Assembly (NCBI GenBank): GCA_001295775.1
Contig: LJIA01000005.1
Span: forward strand, 354,384 to 418,383
Direction: 5' to 3'
Length of the DNA: 64,000 nt
Origin: a beta proteobacterium AAP99
GTDB taxonomy: Bacteria; Pseudomonadota; Gammaproteobacteria; Burkholderiales; Burkholderiaceae_C
Every line of letters starts with the position of its first letter. The first letter of the stretch is position 1. The notes under the pieces were generated by a model. That model searched no databases, was not told the origin of the DNA, and saw only the letters and a list, made by a program, of their open reading frames with translations. The position numbers were made by a program, and so were the translations under genes. This document shows positions 52,264 to 60,768 of this stretch, piece after piece.

Positions 52264-53379
52264 TCAACCGCGGCGGTTGAAGTAGTGGTCGTAGGCCATG
52301 CGGTAGTTGACGAGGGTGTCGTTCTGCCAGCGGCCTGCACGCTGCGCGAAGGTGCGCATGGAGTCTGCGACCTTCTTGAACAGCGGGTTCTCTGCGGACT
52401 TCTTCTCCAGGATCTTGTCCCAGGCGGCAAGCTGCGCGCGCAGCACGGCATCCGGGGTCTTGAAGAACTGGATCTTGGCGGCACGCAGCGCGTCGTAGTC
52501 CTTGGAGTAGCGATCGATCGCCTTCCACGACATCTCGGCTGAAGCAGCTGATGCAGCGGCGTCCAGGATCTTCTTCAGATCGGCCGGCAGCGCGTCGTAC
52601 CTCTGCTTGTTGAACACGATCTCGAACTGCTCGGAGGCCTGATGGAAGCTCTGCAGCATGCAGATCTTCGAGACGTCAGGGAAGCCGAGCAGGCGGTCGC
52701 TCGATGCATTGTTGAACTCGGCGGCGTCCAGCAGGCCGCGGTCCAATGCCGGGACGATTTCCGCGCCCGGCAGCGCGTTCACGGCAGCACCCAGTTCGGT
52801 AAAGATGTCGATCGACAGGCCCACGGTGCGGTACTTCAGGCCCTTGAAGTCATTCACGCTGGTGACCGGCTTCTTGAACCAGCCCAGGGGTTGGGTCGGC
52901 ATCGGGCCATAGACCAGGCTGCGCACATTCACGTTCATGGCCTGGTGTACTTCGGCCAGCAGCTGTTCACCACCGCCGTACTGATGCCAGGCCAAAACCA
53001 TGTTCGGGTCCATGCCGAAGGCCGGGCCCGAGCCCCACAGCGCGATCGCGGAGTTCTTGCCGTACCAGTAGGCCAGCACACCGTGGCCGCCATCCAGGGT
53101 GCCCTTGCTCACGGCGTCAAGCATGTCGAAGGCGCGCACCACGGAGCCCGCGGGCAGCACTTCGATCTTCAGGCGACCGCCCGACATGTCATTGACCAGC
53201 TTGGCGTAGTCCTGCGCGTATTCGTGGAAGATGTCCTTGGCCGGCCAGGTGGACTGGAAGCGCAGGGTGATCGGGGTCTGCGCGCGGGCGATCATCGGTG
53301 CGGCCAGCGCTGCCGTAGCAGCACCGGCACCAGCTGCGCCCTTGAGGAAGCGGCGGCGGCTTTGGGCTTCTTGCGTCAT
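52264..53379 (-). CDS. TRAP transporter solute-binding protein DctP, Tat-exported
   Basis: A 371-residue periplasmic binding protein. The N-terminus QEAQSRRRFLKGAAGAGAATAALAAP is a textbook twin-arginine signal (SRRRFLKG). The mature part has the DctP pattern, with KLVNDMSGGRLKIEVLPAGSVV and the substrate-Arg segment FKGLKYRTVGLSIDIF. Such TRAP receptors bind organic acids; substrate unknown. AAGGAG precedes ATG 53379. The window's TatABC could export it. Confidence 0.92.
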   Translation of the reverse strand: MTQEAQSRRRFLKGAAGAGAATAALAAPMIARAQTPITLRFQSTWPAKDIFHEYAQDYAKLVNDMSGGRLKIEVLPAGSVVRAFDMLDAVSKGTLDGGHGVLAYWYGKNSAIALWGSGPAFGMDPNMVLAWHQYGGGEQLLAEVHQAMNVNVRSLVYGPMPTQPLGWFKKPVTSVNDFKGLKYRTVGLSIDIFTELGAAVNALPGAEIVPALDRGLLDAAEFNNASSDRLLGFPDVSKICMLQSFHQASEQFEIVFNKQRYDALPADLKKILDAAASAASAEMSWKAIDRYSKDYDALRAAKIQFFKTPDAVLRAQLAAWDKILEKKSAENPLFKKVADSMRTFAQRAGRWQNDTLVNYRMAYDHYFNRRG

Positions 53380-53533
53380 GTCGGGTGTCTCCTTGTTGAT
53401 GCGTTGGGGGTGTTCTGTCGGAGCCTCGCAATGCCCTGAAACGGCGGCACTCGCGAGTCCCAATCGCTGGATACAGACACTACGAAAACGCCGCGCAAGT
53501 TGCCATGCGGAAAACCCGTTGCTGCGACGCGGC

Positions 53534-53558
53534 ATCGCTCAAGGTGGCCTTGAGCGAT
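53534..53558. promoter_or_regulatory. 11-bp perfect inverted repeat upstream of dctP
   Basis: ATCGCTCAAGG, TGG, CCTTGAGCGAT. It lies 155 bases upstream of the dctP ATG and next to the BASS terminator. TTTT follows on the plus strand, but no plus-strand transcript is expected there. It may be an operator or part of a two-way terminator. Confidence 0.4.
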
Positions 53559-53574
53559 TTTCAGCACATCCATG

Positions 53575-53603
53575 AAAAAAGAAGCGGGGCACTGCCCCGC
53601 TTC
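53575..53603 (-). terminator. Terminator of the BASS transporter gene
   Basis: GAAGCGGGGC (53581-53590) pairs with GCCCCGCTTC (53594-53603) over a 3-nt loop. On the minus strand TTTTTT follows directly. Confidence 0.8.
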
Positions 53604-53652
53604 GTGATCTGCCGATGCGGCTCAAGACGCCGCTCGGCTGCGCATGTGCCGG

Positions 53653-54567
53653 TCAGGCCGCCGCAGGCACTGCACCAATCTTGGCTGCATCGCGTGCCAG
53701 CGCTTCGCGCGTGGCGTTCTTGCGGTACCAGATCGTCACGGCGGACGACGTCAGCACGATGAACAGGCTGTACAGCACGGGGATCAACAGCACCTGCTGC
53801 TGGAGCTGGTCCTTGAAGGTCAGCGTCACGATCAGCACGGCCAGCGGGCCGTTCTGGATGCCCGTCTCCAGCGAGATCGTGCGAGAGCGGTTGCTGTCCT
53901 GCTTGAGACCGCGTGCCAGCCAGTAGCCCAGCAGCATGCCGATGATGCCCAGACCGATCGCTGCGAAGTAGACACTGGCCGGCGTGGTGAGCAGCAGCTG
54001 GTAGTTGCGCGGCACCCACGAGCCGATCAGGAACAGGATCACAAACACGCCCAGCATGCTGCCGATCAGCTCGATGGTTGCGCCAACATTCGGATTGGCC
54101 TTGCGCAGGAACATGCCAATGATGGTGGGCACCAGCAGCACGACGAGCACCTGGGCCACGTTGGCAGCGGGGATCGCGAATTCGCCCGTGACCCCGGCCA
54201 GGCCCGAATAGAACTTGATGAGCAGCGGCACCGCGACCACGGCCACCAGCGTGGACACGCTTGTCATCATGATCGACAGGGCAAGTGCGCCCTTGCTGAA
54301 GTAGGTGAAGATGTTGGAAGTCGTCCCGCCGGGCATGCAGCCCATCAGGATCAGACCCACAGCGAGCGCTGGCGGCAGTCCGAGCATCACGGCCAGCGCG
54401 TAGCCCAGGAAGGGCATGATGCCGTACTGGCAGATCAGACCAACGATCACGCCCTTGGGCTTGCGGAAGGCAATGAGAAAGTCGCGGAAGGTGAGCGATG
54501 CGCCCATGCCGAGCATGATGACCATCATCATCACGCCCAGCAGCTTGGTTTCAAGTTCAGTCAACAT
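53653..54567 (-). CDS. Bile acid:sodium symporter (BASS) family transporter
   Basis: A 304-residue membrane protein with about nine to ten hydrophobic segments. The BASS signatures are GLICQYGIMPFLGYALA and GCMPGGTTSNIFTYFSKGALALSIMMT, where the crossed helices bind Na+, plus the late SLETGIQNGPLAVLI. Bacterial members import varied organic anions. Substrate unknown. ATG 54567 has GGGAG ~10 bases ahead. It lies between the TRAP system and an acyl-CoA ligase on the same strand. Confidence 0.9.
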   Translation of the reverse strand: MLTELETKLLGVMMMVIMLGMGASLTFRDFLIAFRKPKGVIVGLICQYGIMPFLGYALAVMLGLPPALAVGLILMGCMPGGTTSNIFTYFSKGALALSIMMTSVSTLVAVVAVPLLIKFYSGLAGVTGEFAIPAANVAQVLVVLLVPTIIGMFLRKANPNVGATIELIGSMLGVFVILFLIGSWVPRNYQLLLTTPASVYFAAIGLGIIGMLLGYWLARGLKQDSNRSRTISLETGIQNGPLAVLIVTLTFKDQLQQQVLLIPVLYSLFIVLTSSAVTIWYRKNATREALARDAAKIGAVPAAA

Positions 54568-54655
54568 AGGTTCAAGACTCCCTGGTCTCGGATCGGGGTG
54601 CAGTGCGCGCTCGCGCACCGCGATGGTTCAGTAGCGGTCAGGCGTCGCCTGTGGG

Positions 54656-56389
54656 TTACTTGGCGAATTCCTTCTTGACCTCGGCCTTCAGGTCCTTGCG
54701 CAGGATCTTGCCCACGGGGGTCTTCGGCAGCTCGTCGCGGAAGACGATCGACTTGGGCACCTTGTAGTCCGTCAGGAACTTGCGGCAATGGGCGATCACA
54801 TCGGCCTCATTGACCGTTGCACCCTCGCCGCGTACCACATAGGCACGCACGGCCTCACCGCTCTTGCTGTCCGGAATACCGACGACGGCCGCTTCCATCA
54901 CCGCGTCCATCTTCGCAATCGCGTCCTCGACTTCATTCGGATACACGTTGAAGCCCGAGACCAGCACCATGTCCTTCTTGCGGTCCACGATCTTGAAGTA
55001 GCCCTCACCGTCCATCACTGCGATGTCGCCTGTGTAGAGCCAGCCGTCCTTGATGGTCTTGGCGGTCTCCTCAGGCTTGTTCCAGTAGCCCTGCATGACC
55101 TGCGGACCGCGGATGATCAATTCGCCCGGTTCGCCCACTGCAACGGGCGCACCGTTGTCGTCCACCAAGCGCACTTCGGTGCCGGGGACGGGGATGCCGA
55201 TGGAGTCCGGCTTGCTCTTGCCGAACAAGGGGTTGAACGAGACCACGGGAGACGACTCGGTCAAGCCGAAGCCTTCGGCGATCCTCGTCTTGGTGACCTT
55301 CTCCCAGCGCTCCGCCACCACGTGTTGCAGCGCCGTGCCGCCGGCCAGCGCGGCCTTCAGGTGCTTGGGCGGGAAGGCCACGAACCACTCTTCATTGAGC
55401 AGCGCGTTGAACAGCGTATTCACGCCGGAGATCCAGGTGATCGGATAGTTCTCGATCGCGCGCTGCAGGTTCTGCACAGGGCGCGGGCTAGGAATCAGCA
55501 CGTTGCGCGCACCGATGCTGTAGAAGCACAGCAGGTTCACGGTGAAGGCGAAGATGTGATACAGCGGCAGGGCGGTCAGCACGCACTCCTTGCCCTCTTC
55601 GAAATACTTGCCCGCCATGGCCATGGTCTGCGTGATGTTGGCCAGCAGGTTGCCGTGCGTGAGCACCGCCCCCTTGGACACGCCGGTGGTGCCGCCCGTG
55701 TACTGCAGGCAGGCGATGGCGTCGGGGCGGATGTCCTTCCAGTAGTCCTGCACGCGCACCTTGGCCAGATGGCGTTCGCCGGCGACCAGCACTTCGGCGA
55801 AACGGGTGTGCGGCACCGTGATCGGCGGCAGCACCTTGTTCCAGTAGCGCTGCACGGCGCGGATGATGCCGCGCGGCACCGCCGGAAACAGCTCGGGCAC
55901 CTTGGCCACGACCACATGCTTGATGTCGGTCTTGGGCAGCACTTCGCCGAGCTTGTCGGCGAACATTTCGACAATCACGAGCACCTGCGCGCCCGAGTCC
56001 TTGAACTGGTGCGCCATCTCGGTCGTGGTGTAGAGCGGATTGGTGTTGACCAGCACGCAGCCCGCCTTGAACACGCCGAAGGCGACGATCGGGTAGGCCA
56101 GGCTGTTGGGCAGCTGCACAGCAACGCGAGAGCCCGCGGGCAGCTTCAGCTCCTCGCGCAGGTAGGCGGCAAAGGCGTCGCTGTAGCGATGCGCCTGGGC
56201 GTAGGTCATGGACCCGTTCATGCCATTGGGCACGACCGCGGTGAACGCCAGTTGGTCCGCAAACTCCGTGGATGCGTTGTAGACCAGGTGCGCAAGGCTC
56301 GCGTAGGCGGGCGCCGGCAGCTCGGCAGACACATGACCCGCATAGGTCGCGGTCCATGGCTTCAAGTCGTAGATGGGTGCGGTCTGCAT
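54656..56389 (-). CDS. Long-chain fatty acid-CoA ligase (FadD-type), second copy
   Basis: A 577-residue AMP-forming ligase. Motifs are YTGGTTGVSKGA, EGFGLTESSPVV, YTGDIAVMDGEGYFKIVDRKKDM and the C-terminal catalytic Lys in PVGKILRKDLK. It is a paralog of the ligase at 43385-45082. ATG 56389 (MQTAPIYDLKPW) is chosen because a weak GAGAGAG lies 8 bases upstream; ATG 56419 is the alternative. Context with BASS and TRAP transporters suggests uptake and activation of carboxylic acids, but the substrate is unknown. Confidence 0.9.
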   Translation of the reverse strand: MQTAPIYDLKPWTATYAGHVSAELPAPAYASLAHLVYNASTEFADQLAFTAVVPNGMNGSMTYAQAHRYSDAFAAYLREELKLPAGSRVAVQLPNSLAYPIVAFGVFKAGCVLVNTNPLYTTTEMAHQFKDSGAQVLVIVEMFADKLGEVLPKTDIKHVVVAKVPELFPAVPRGIIRAVQRYWNKVLPPITVPHTRFAEVLVAGERHLAKVRVQDYWKDIRPDAIACLQYTGGTTGVSKGAVLTHGNLLANITQTMAMAGKYFEEGKECVLTALPLYHIFAFTVNLLCFYSIGARNVLIPSPRPVQNLQRAIENYPITWISGVNTLFNALLNEEWFVAFPPKHLKAALAGGTALQHVVAERWEKVTKTRIAEGFGLTESSPVVSFNPLFGKSKPDSIGIPVPGTEVRLVDDNGAPVAVGEPGELIIRGPQVMQGYWNKPEETAKTIKDGWLYTGDIAVMDGEGYFKIVDRKKDMVLVSGFNVYPNEVEDAIAKMDAVMEAAVVGIPDSKSGEAVRAYVVRGEGATVNEADVIAHCRKFLTDYKVPKSIVFRDELPKTPVGKILRKDLKAEVKKEFAK

Positions 56390-56610
56390 GCGGATGTCTC
56401 TCTCGTGTCCCTCGATCATGGGCTGTGTGTTGGTTTGGTGGCTTTGGGCCTGATCTGGCTGGATCTGGCCGGCTTTTTTGGGTCTTTGAGCCCGATTTGC
56501 ATCCTAGAGAGCGCGCGTCAAGCGCTCTAGTGGGGCTTATCCCATGGGAGAAACGTGGGTGCCGCGTGCTGCGCTGCACTGCATCAAGAAGCGCTTTGGT
56601 ACGCCTTGGG

Positions 56611-56616
56611 CAAAAT
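56611..56616 (+). promoter_or_regulatory. Candidate -10 element for nudB (leaderless pattern)
   Basis: CAAAAT lies 6 bases before the nudB ATG; no ribosome site is present. Spacing matches mlaF, hisC and the first hydrolase (CATAAT at 26466-26471). Confidence 0.3.
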
Positions 56617-56622
56617 CCGCCC

Positions 56623-57075
56623 ATGCCCTTCAAGCTGCCGCAATCCGTACTGGTGGTGCTGCATAGCAGCGCCATGGAGTGCCTGCTCATCGAGCGCGTA
56701 TCGGCATCAGGCGAACAGGGTGCATGGCAGAGCGTGACTGGCTCACGCGCCCACCCGGGAGAACCCTTGGTACAGACTGCGCTGCGTGAAGTGCACGAAG
56801 AGACCGGGCTGCAATTGGCTGCCGGGCAGCTGCGCGACTGGCAGCACACCGAGTCCTACCCGATCGCGCCCGCATGGCGGCATCGCTATGCGCCCGAGGT
56901 GACTCAAAACGAGGAGCATGTGTTTTCCGCCTGCATCGACCGTCACGCTGCCATCCGTCTGAATCCCCGCGAGCACCGGGCCTGGCAGTGGCTGCCTGCG
57001 GCAGAAGCGGCCGAGCTGGTCTTCTCCCGCACCAACGCGGCCGCCATCCGGCGGCTCATTGACGCTCCGGTCTGA
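56623..57075 (+). CDS. nudB: Dihydroneopterin triphosphate diphosphatase
   Basis: A 150-residue NUDIX protein: MPFKLPQSVLVVLHS is the NudB-type N-terminus and the box is TALREVHEETGLQL within GSRAHPGE ... (about residues 42-66). WRHRYAPEVTQNEEHVFSACID resembles the NudB group. NudB removes pyrophosphate from dihydroneopterin triphosphate in folate synthesis. ATG 56623 has no ribosome site. The EEP gene starts 4 bases after its stop. Confidence 0.85.
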   Translation: MPFKLPQSVLVVLHSSAMECLLIERVSASGEQGAWQSVTGSRAHPGEPLVQTALREVHEETGLQLAAGQLRDWQHTESYPIAPAWRHRYAPEVTQNEEHVFSACIDRHAAIRLNPREHRAWQWLPAAEAAELVFSRTNAAAIRRLIDAPV

Positions 57076-57079
57076 GCCC

Positions 57080-57898
57080 ATGCGTCTGCGCATCGTCACC
57101 TACAACATCGCCAAGGGTCTGACACAGCTGTCGCGCCGGCATCGCATCCACGATGTGCGCGCAGCCCTGTCGGAATTCGATGCCGACATCCTGACCCTGC
57201 AGGAGGTGCAGGACCGCAACGATCGCATCGCGCATCGTGGCCATGCCCACCCCGGCCAGAGCCAGACCGACTTCCTGGCCGAGCTGAAGCCAGTGCGCGA
57301 ACGCGAGGGCTGGCTCGACACCATGACTTTCATGCAGTCCGAGCCGCTGTATCACGCGGCCTACGGCGCCAACAAGCACTACGGCCACGGGCACCACGGC
57401 AACGCCGTGCTTTCGCGCTGGCCGATCGTGGCGATGGAGAACATCGACATTTCGCGCTCGGCCATCGAGCGACGCGGGCTGCTGGTCACTACGGTGCTGG
57501 TGAAGCAGCAGCCGATGGTGATCGTGTCCACGCACTTTTCCCTGCTCGCCCGCGACCGGCTGATGCAGGCGCAGGCGCTGGTCGAGCATGTGCGCAGCCG
57601 CATCGACCCCACGCTGCCGCTGGTGATCGCCGGGGACTTCAATGACTGGCACCGGCGCGTGGACCGCACGCTGCGCCAGCAGCTCGGCCTGACCGAAGCC
57701 TTCGATCACAGCCATGCCCAGCCCGCGCGCACCTTTCCCGCCATCTTTCCGATGCTTCGGCTGGATCGCATCTACGTGCGCAATCTGCAGGTGGTCGCCG
57801 CGCGCGTGCCTGACGGCCCGCACTGGGCCAGGCGCTCGGATCACCGGCCGATCCTGATGGAAGCCCAGGTGCCCGATCGCGGAGTACGCGCGCCATGA
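57080..57898 (+). CDS. Endonuclease/exonuclease/phosphatase-family protein (YbhP-like)
   Basis: A 272-residue EEP-fold hydrolase. Catalytic segments are RIVTYNIAKGLTQ (Asn), ILTLQEVQDR (Glu), VIAGDFNDWHRR (Asp/Asn) and RRSDHRPILMEA (Asp-His). It is directly upstream of and overlaps a ClsB-type gene by 4 bases, as in the ybhP-clsB pair of enterobacteria. Whether it acts on DNA, RNA or phospholipid is unknown. ATG 57080 follows the nudB stop by 4 bases. Confidence 0.85.
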   Translation: MRLRIVTYNIAKGLTQLSRRHRIHDVRAALSEFDADILTLQEVQDRNDRIAHRGHAHPGQSQTDFLAELKPVREREGWLDTMTFMQSEPLYHAAYGANKHYGHGHHGNAVLSRWPIVAMENIDISRSAIERRGLLVTTVLVKQQPMVIVSTHFSLLARDRLMQAQALVEHVRSRIDPTLPLVIAGDFNDWHRRVDRTLRQQLGLTEAFDHSHAQPARTFPAIFPMLRLDRIYVRNLQVVAARVPDGPHWARRSDHRPILMEAQVPDRGVRAP

Positions 57899-59217
57899 GA
57901 CTCACCGACGACAGCGATCGCGAGCCGAGCGGTGGCCCCTTGCAGGCGAGGGATGCCGCACCACAGCGCAAGGGACGCACTGAAGGGCCGCGCTTTGCGC
58001 CTGGGCACCGGGTGCACTTGCTGCGCGGCGGCGCAGACTTCTTCCCGGCCATCCGGACGGCCATCGATCAGGCGCGAAAGAGCGTGATGATCGAGACCTA
58101 CATCTTCAATGACGACGCCACGGCCCAGGGCATCCTGGAGAGCCTGCAGGCGGCGGCGGCACGCGGGGTGGAGGTCAGCGTGGTGATCGACGGCTTCGGC
58201 TCGGGCGAGCACGGCCGCGTGCTGGCGCAGCAGTTTGCCCAGGGCGAGCTGGCCCTGCAGATCTATCGGCCAGAGCGCTGGTGGCACCTGTTTCGCGGCA
58301 AGGGCGTCACGCTGCTCAAGCGCCTGCACCGCAAGTTGGCGGTCATTGACGACGAGCTGGCCTTCGTCGGCGGCATCAACATGCTGGATGACTACATCGA
58401 CCCCAACCACGGCGTGCTCAGCGACCCGCGCTTTGACTTCGCCGTGCGGATCGAGGGGCCGATCGTGCGGGACATCGCGCTGTCGATGCAGCGTCTGCTG
58501 TGGCAGATCCGGCTGGCGCAGCCCCCTGTCGCCCTCTCTGGGCCGGATCGCCAGCCCGTGGCGAAGCAACTGCGTGAGCGCACGCGTCAGGCGCTGGCGT
58601 TCCCGCGGCGCTTCGATCTGCCCCTGCCCCTGCCGCTTCGGGAGAACGTGGCCGTGGCCTTCGTGCCGCGCGACAACATCCGCAACCGCAGCACCATCGA
58701 ACGCGCCTACCTGCAGGCCTTGGATGCCGCGCGCGAGCGCATCCTGCTGGCCAACGCCTACTTCATCCCGAGCCGCCGCTTCCGCAAGGCCCTGATGCGT
58801 GCGGCGCAGCGCGGCGTGCGCGTGCAGCTGCTGCTGCAAGGCCGCGTGGAGTATCCGCTGCAGCACCATGCCACCCAGGCCCTGTACAGCGCGTTGCTCG
58901 CGGCCGGGGTGGAGATCCACGAATACGAGCGCAGCTTCCTGCATGCCAAGGTGGCGGTGGTGGATCGAGACTGGGCCACGGTCGGTTCCAGCAATGTGGA
59001 TCCCTTCTCCCTGCTGCTGGCCCGCGAGGCCAACGTGGTCGTGCGCGATGCGCCCTTCGCGGCGGCCCTGGCGCAGGCGTTGGGCGAAGCGATTGCCGAG
59101 CGATCCGTCCGGGTGACCGTGCCACCGCTCTCGCTCTGGGCGCGCATGCGCAATCGCATGGCACTGGCGCTGGTGCATCTGGCCGTATTCATCACCGGAC
59201 AGCGTCGTGGCTACTGA
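57895..59217 (+). CDS. clsB: Cardiolipin synthase B (phospholipase D family)
   Basis: A 440-residue PLD-family enzyme with two HKD motifs: HRKLAVIDDELAFVGGIN (about residues 143-160) and HAKVAVVDRDWATVGSSNVD (about 350-369). ClsB makes cardiolipin from phosphatidylglycerol and can use phosphatidylethanolamine-type donors in some bacteria. It overlaps the EEP gene upstream and the MBL exonuclease downstream by 11 bases, so it is physically coupled to the DNA-repair operon that follows. Confidence 0.88.
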   Translation: MRLTDDSDREPSGGPLQARDAAPQRKGRTEGPRFAPGHRVHLLRGGADFFPAIRTAIDQARKSVMIETYIFNDDATAQGILESLQAAAARGVEVSVVIDGFGSGEHGRVLAQQFAQGELALQIYRPERWWHLFRGKGVTLLKRLHRKLAVIDDELAFVGGINMLDDYIDPNHGVLSDPRFDFAVRIEGPIVRDIALSMQRLLWQIRLAQPPVALSGPDRQPVAKQLRERTRQALAFPRRFDLPLPLPLRENVAVAFVPRDNIRNRSTIERAYLQALDAARERILLANAYFIPSRRFRKALMRAAQRGVRVQLLLQGRVEYPLQHHATQALYSALLAAGVEIHEYERSFLHAKVAVVDRDWATVGSSNVDPFSLLLAREANVVVRDAPFAAALAQALGEAIAERSVRVTVPPLSLWARMRNRMALALVHLAVFITGQRRGY

Positions 59218-60289
59218 CGCCTTGGGCCACAACCGGCACGACGACCTCATCGTCCTGCGGCCGGAGGGCCTCTACTGCCCAGCAGGCGACTTCCACATCG
59301 ACCCCTGGCGCCCGGTGGCGCGCGCTGTCATCACCCACGCCCATGCGGACCATGCGCGCACCGGCCACGCCTGCTATCTGGCCGCCGCGCCGGCCGAAGG
59401 CGTGCTGCGCGCGCGCCTGGGCACGATCAGCCTGCAGACCCTGGCCTACGGCGAATCCATCACCGTGAACGGGGTCCGCGTGAGTCTGCATCCGGCCGGC
59501 CACGTGCTGGGCAGCGCGCAGGTGCGTGTCGAACACCAGGGCCAGGTCTGGGTGGCCAGCGGCGACTACAAGACCGCACCCGATGCCACCTGCGCGCCCT
59601 TCGAGCCGGTGCCCTGCCACACCTTCATCACCGAGAGCACCTTCGGCCTGCCGATCTACCGCTGGCGCCCAGACGCCGAAGTCTTTGCCGCCATCAACCA
59701 ATGGTGGGCCGGCAATGCCGCCTCTGGCCGGGCCAGCGTGCTGTTCTGCTACAGCTTCGGCAAGGCCCAGCGCATCCTGTCCGGGCTGGATGCGAGCATC
59801 GGCCCGATCGTCACGCACGGCGCGGTGGAACCGCTGAACCGATCCTACCGCGCCGCAGGCGTCCCGCTGCCGGAGACGCGACTGGTGAGCGAGGTCAGCG
59901 ACAAGCAGGACTTTCGCCGCGCGCTCGTGCTGGCACCGCCCTCGGCCGCAGGCAGCACCTGGATGCGGCGCTTTGGCGACTACAGCGACGCTTTCGCCTC
60001 CGGTTGGATGCAGCTGCGCGGCGGCCGCCGCCGCCAGGGCTATGACCGCGGTTTCGTGCTGTCGGATCACGCCGACTGGCCGGGGCTGCATGCCGCCATT
60101 GCCGCCACCGGCTGCGAGCAGGTGATCGTCACCCACGGCTACGTGCCGATCATGGTGCGCCACCTGCAGGAGCAGGGTCTGGCGGCACGCGCCTTTGCCA
60201 CCGAGTTCGGCAGCGACGACAACGAGCTTCCCAGCCCGGCGCCGAGCGCAACAGCTGCAGATGCATCCACTGCAGAGGCAGCACCATGA
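59207..60289 (+). CDS. Ligase-associated DNA-damage-response exonuclease (MBL fold)
   Basis: A 360-residue metallo-beta-lactamase/beta-CASP-like protein. The metal motif is THAHADHAR (HxHxDH), with later HPAGHVLGSAQV and SDHADWPGL. It matches the exonuclease encoded with an ATP-dependent ligase and an Lhr-type helicase in many Proteobacteria. GTG 59207 overlaps clsB by 11 bases and its end overlaps the next gene (ATGA). It is probably part of a short-patch or crosslink repair pathway; this is inferred from family context. Confidence 0.9.
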   Translation: MATDALGHNRHDDLIVLRPEGLYCPAGDFHIDPWRPVARAVITHAHADHARTGHACYLAAAPAEGVLRARLGTISLQTLAYGESITVNGVRVSLHPAGHVLGSAQVRVEHQGQVWVASGDYKTAPDATCAPFEPVPCHTFITESTFGLPIYRWRPDAEVFAAINQWWAGNAASGRASVLFCYSFGKAQRILSGLDASIGPIVTHGAVEPLNRSYRAAGVPLPETRLVSEVSDKQDFRRALVLAPPSAAGSTWMRRFGDYSDAFASGWMQLRGGRRRQGYDRGFVLSDHADWPGLHAAIAATGCEQVIVTHGYVPIMVRHLQEQGLAARAFATEFGSDDNELPSPAPSATAADASTAEAAP

Positions 60290-60768
60290 GCCTGCCCGCC
60301 GGGATCGCACGCCGGCTCGTGACGCGGCTGCCGCAGAGAGGAGAGCGCGACGCGCCCGTCTGGCTGGCCTGTGTGATGAGCCTGCCCATGGCTGAAGGTG
60401 AACCGCCCCACTGCATCGGCGCGCTCTGGGCGCCGGATCCGCAGGGCCTCTGGCCGCGCCTGCCGGAGATCACGGCCATCGGCTCACCGGATGCGCCGCG
60501 CACCTTGGCCGAGCTGCTGGCCCGCGCACCGGCCGAGCCGCGCTTCCTGCTCACGGATCATCGCGTGGTGGACATGGCCCTGGCCTGCGAGGTGCAGCTC
60601 GCGGCCGATCCGCATCTGCAGCACGGACAACGCAGCGCTCTGGGCCAGCTGCGTCAGGCCCTGCGCGAGCGGGACACCGAAGTCATTGCCCAGAGCTTTA
60701 CGCACTTTGACGCCGGCTTTGCCCGCTTCACGGATGCGCTGGGCCTGAACGAGGGCGGCACGCCGTGA
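60286..60768 (+). CDS. Unknown 160-residue protein of the ligase operon
   Basis: I do not recognise this protein. It is 160 residues, soluble, with no signal peptide. Segments of note are RLVTRLPQRGERDAPVWLACVM near the start, a Pro/Gly-rich centre, and a helical C-terminal half (QRSALGQLRQALRERDTEVIAQSFTHFDAGFARF). It overlaps the exonuclease and the ligase by 4 bases on each side (ATGA, GTGA), so it is certainly expressed with them. The usual ligase-exonuclease-helicase cluster does not contain it to my knowledge. Confidence 0.75.
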   Translation: MSLPAGIARRLVTRLPQRGERDAPVWLACVMSLPMAEGEPPHCIGALWAPDPQGLWPRLPEITAIGSPDAPRTLAELLARAPAEPRFLLTDHRVVDMALACEVQLAADPHLQHGQRSALGQLRQALRERDTEVIAQSFTHFDAGFARFTDALGLNEGGTP

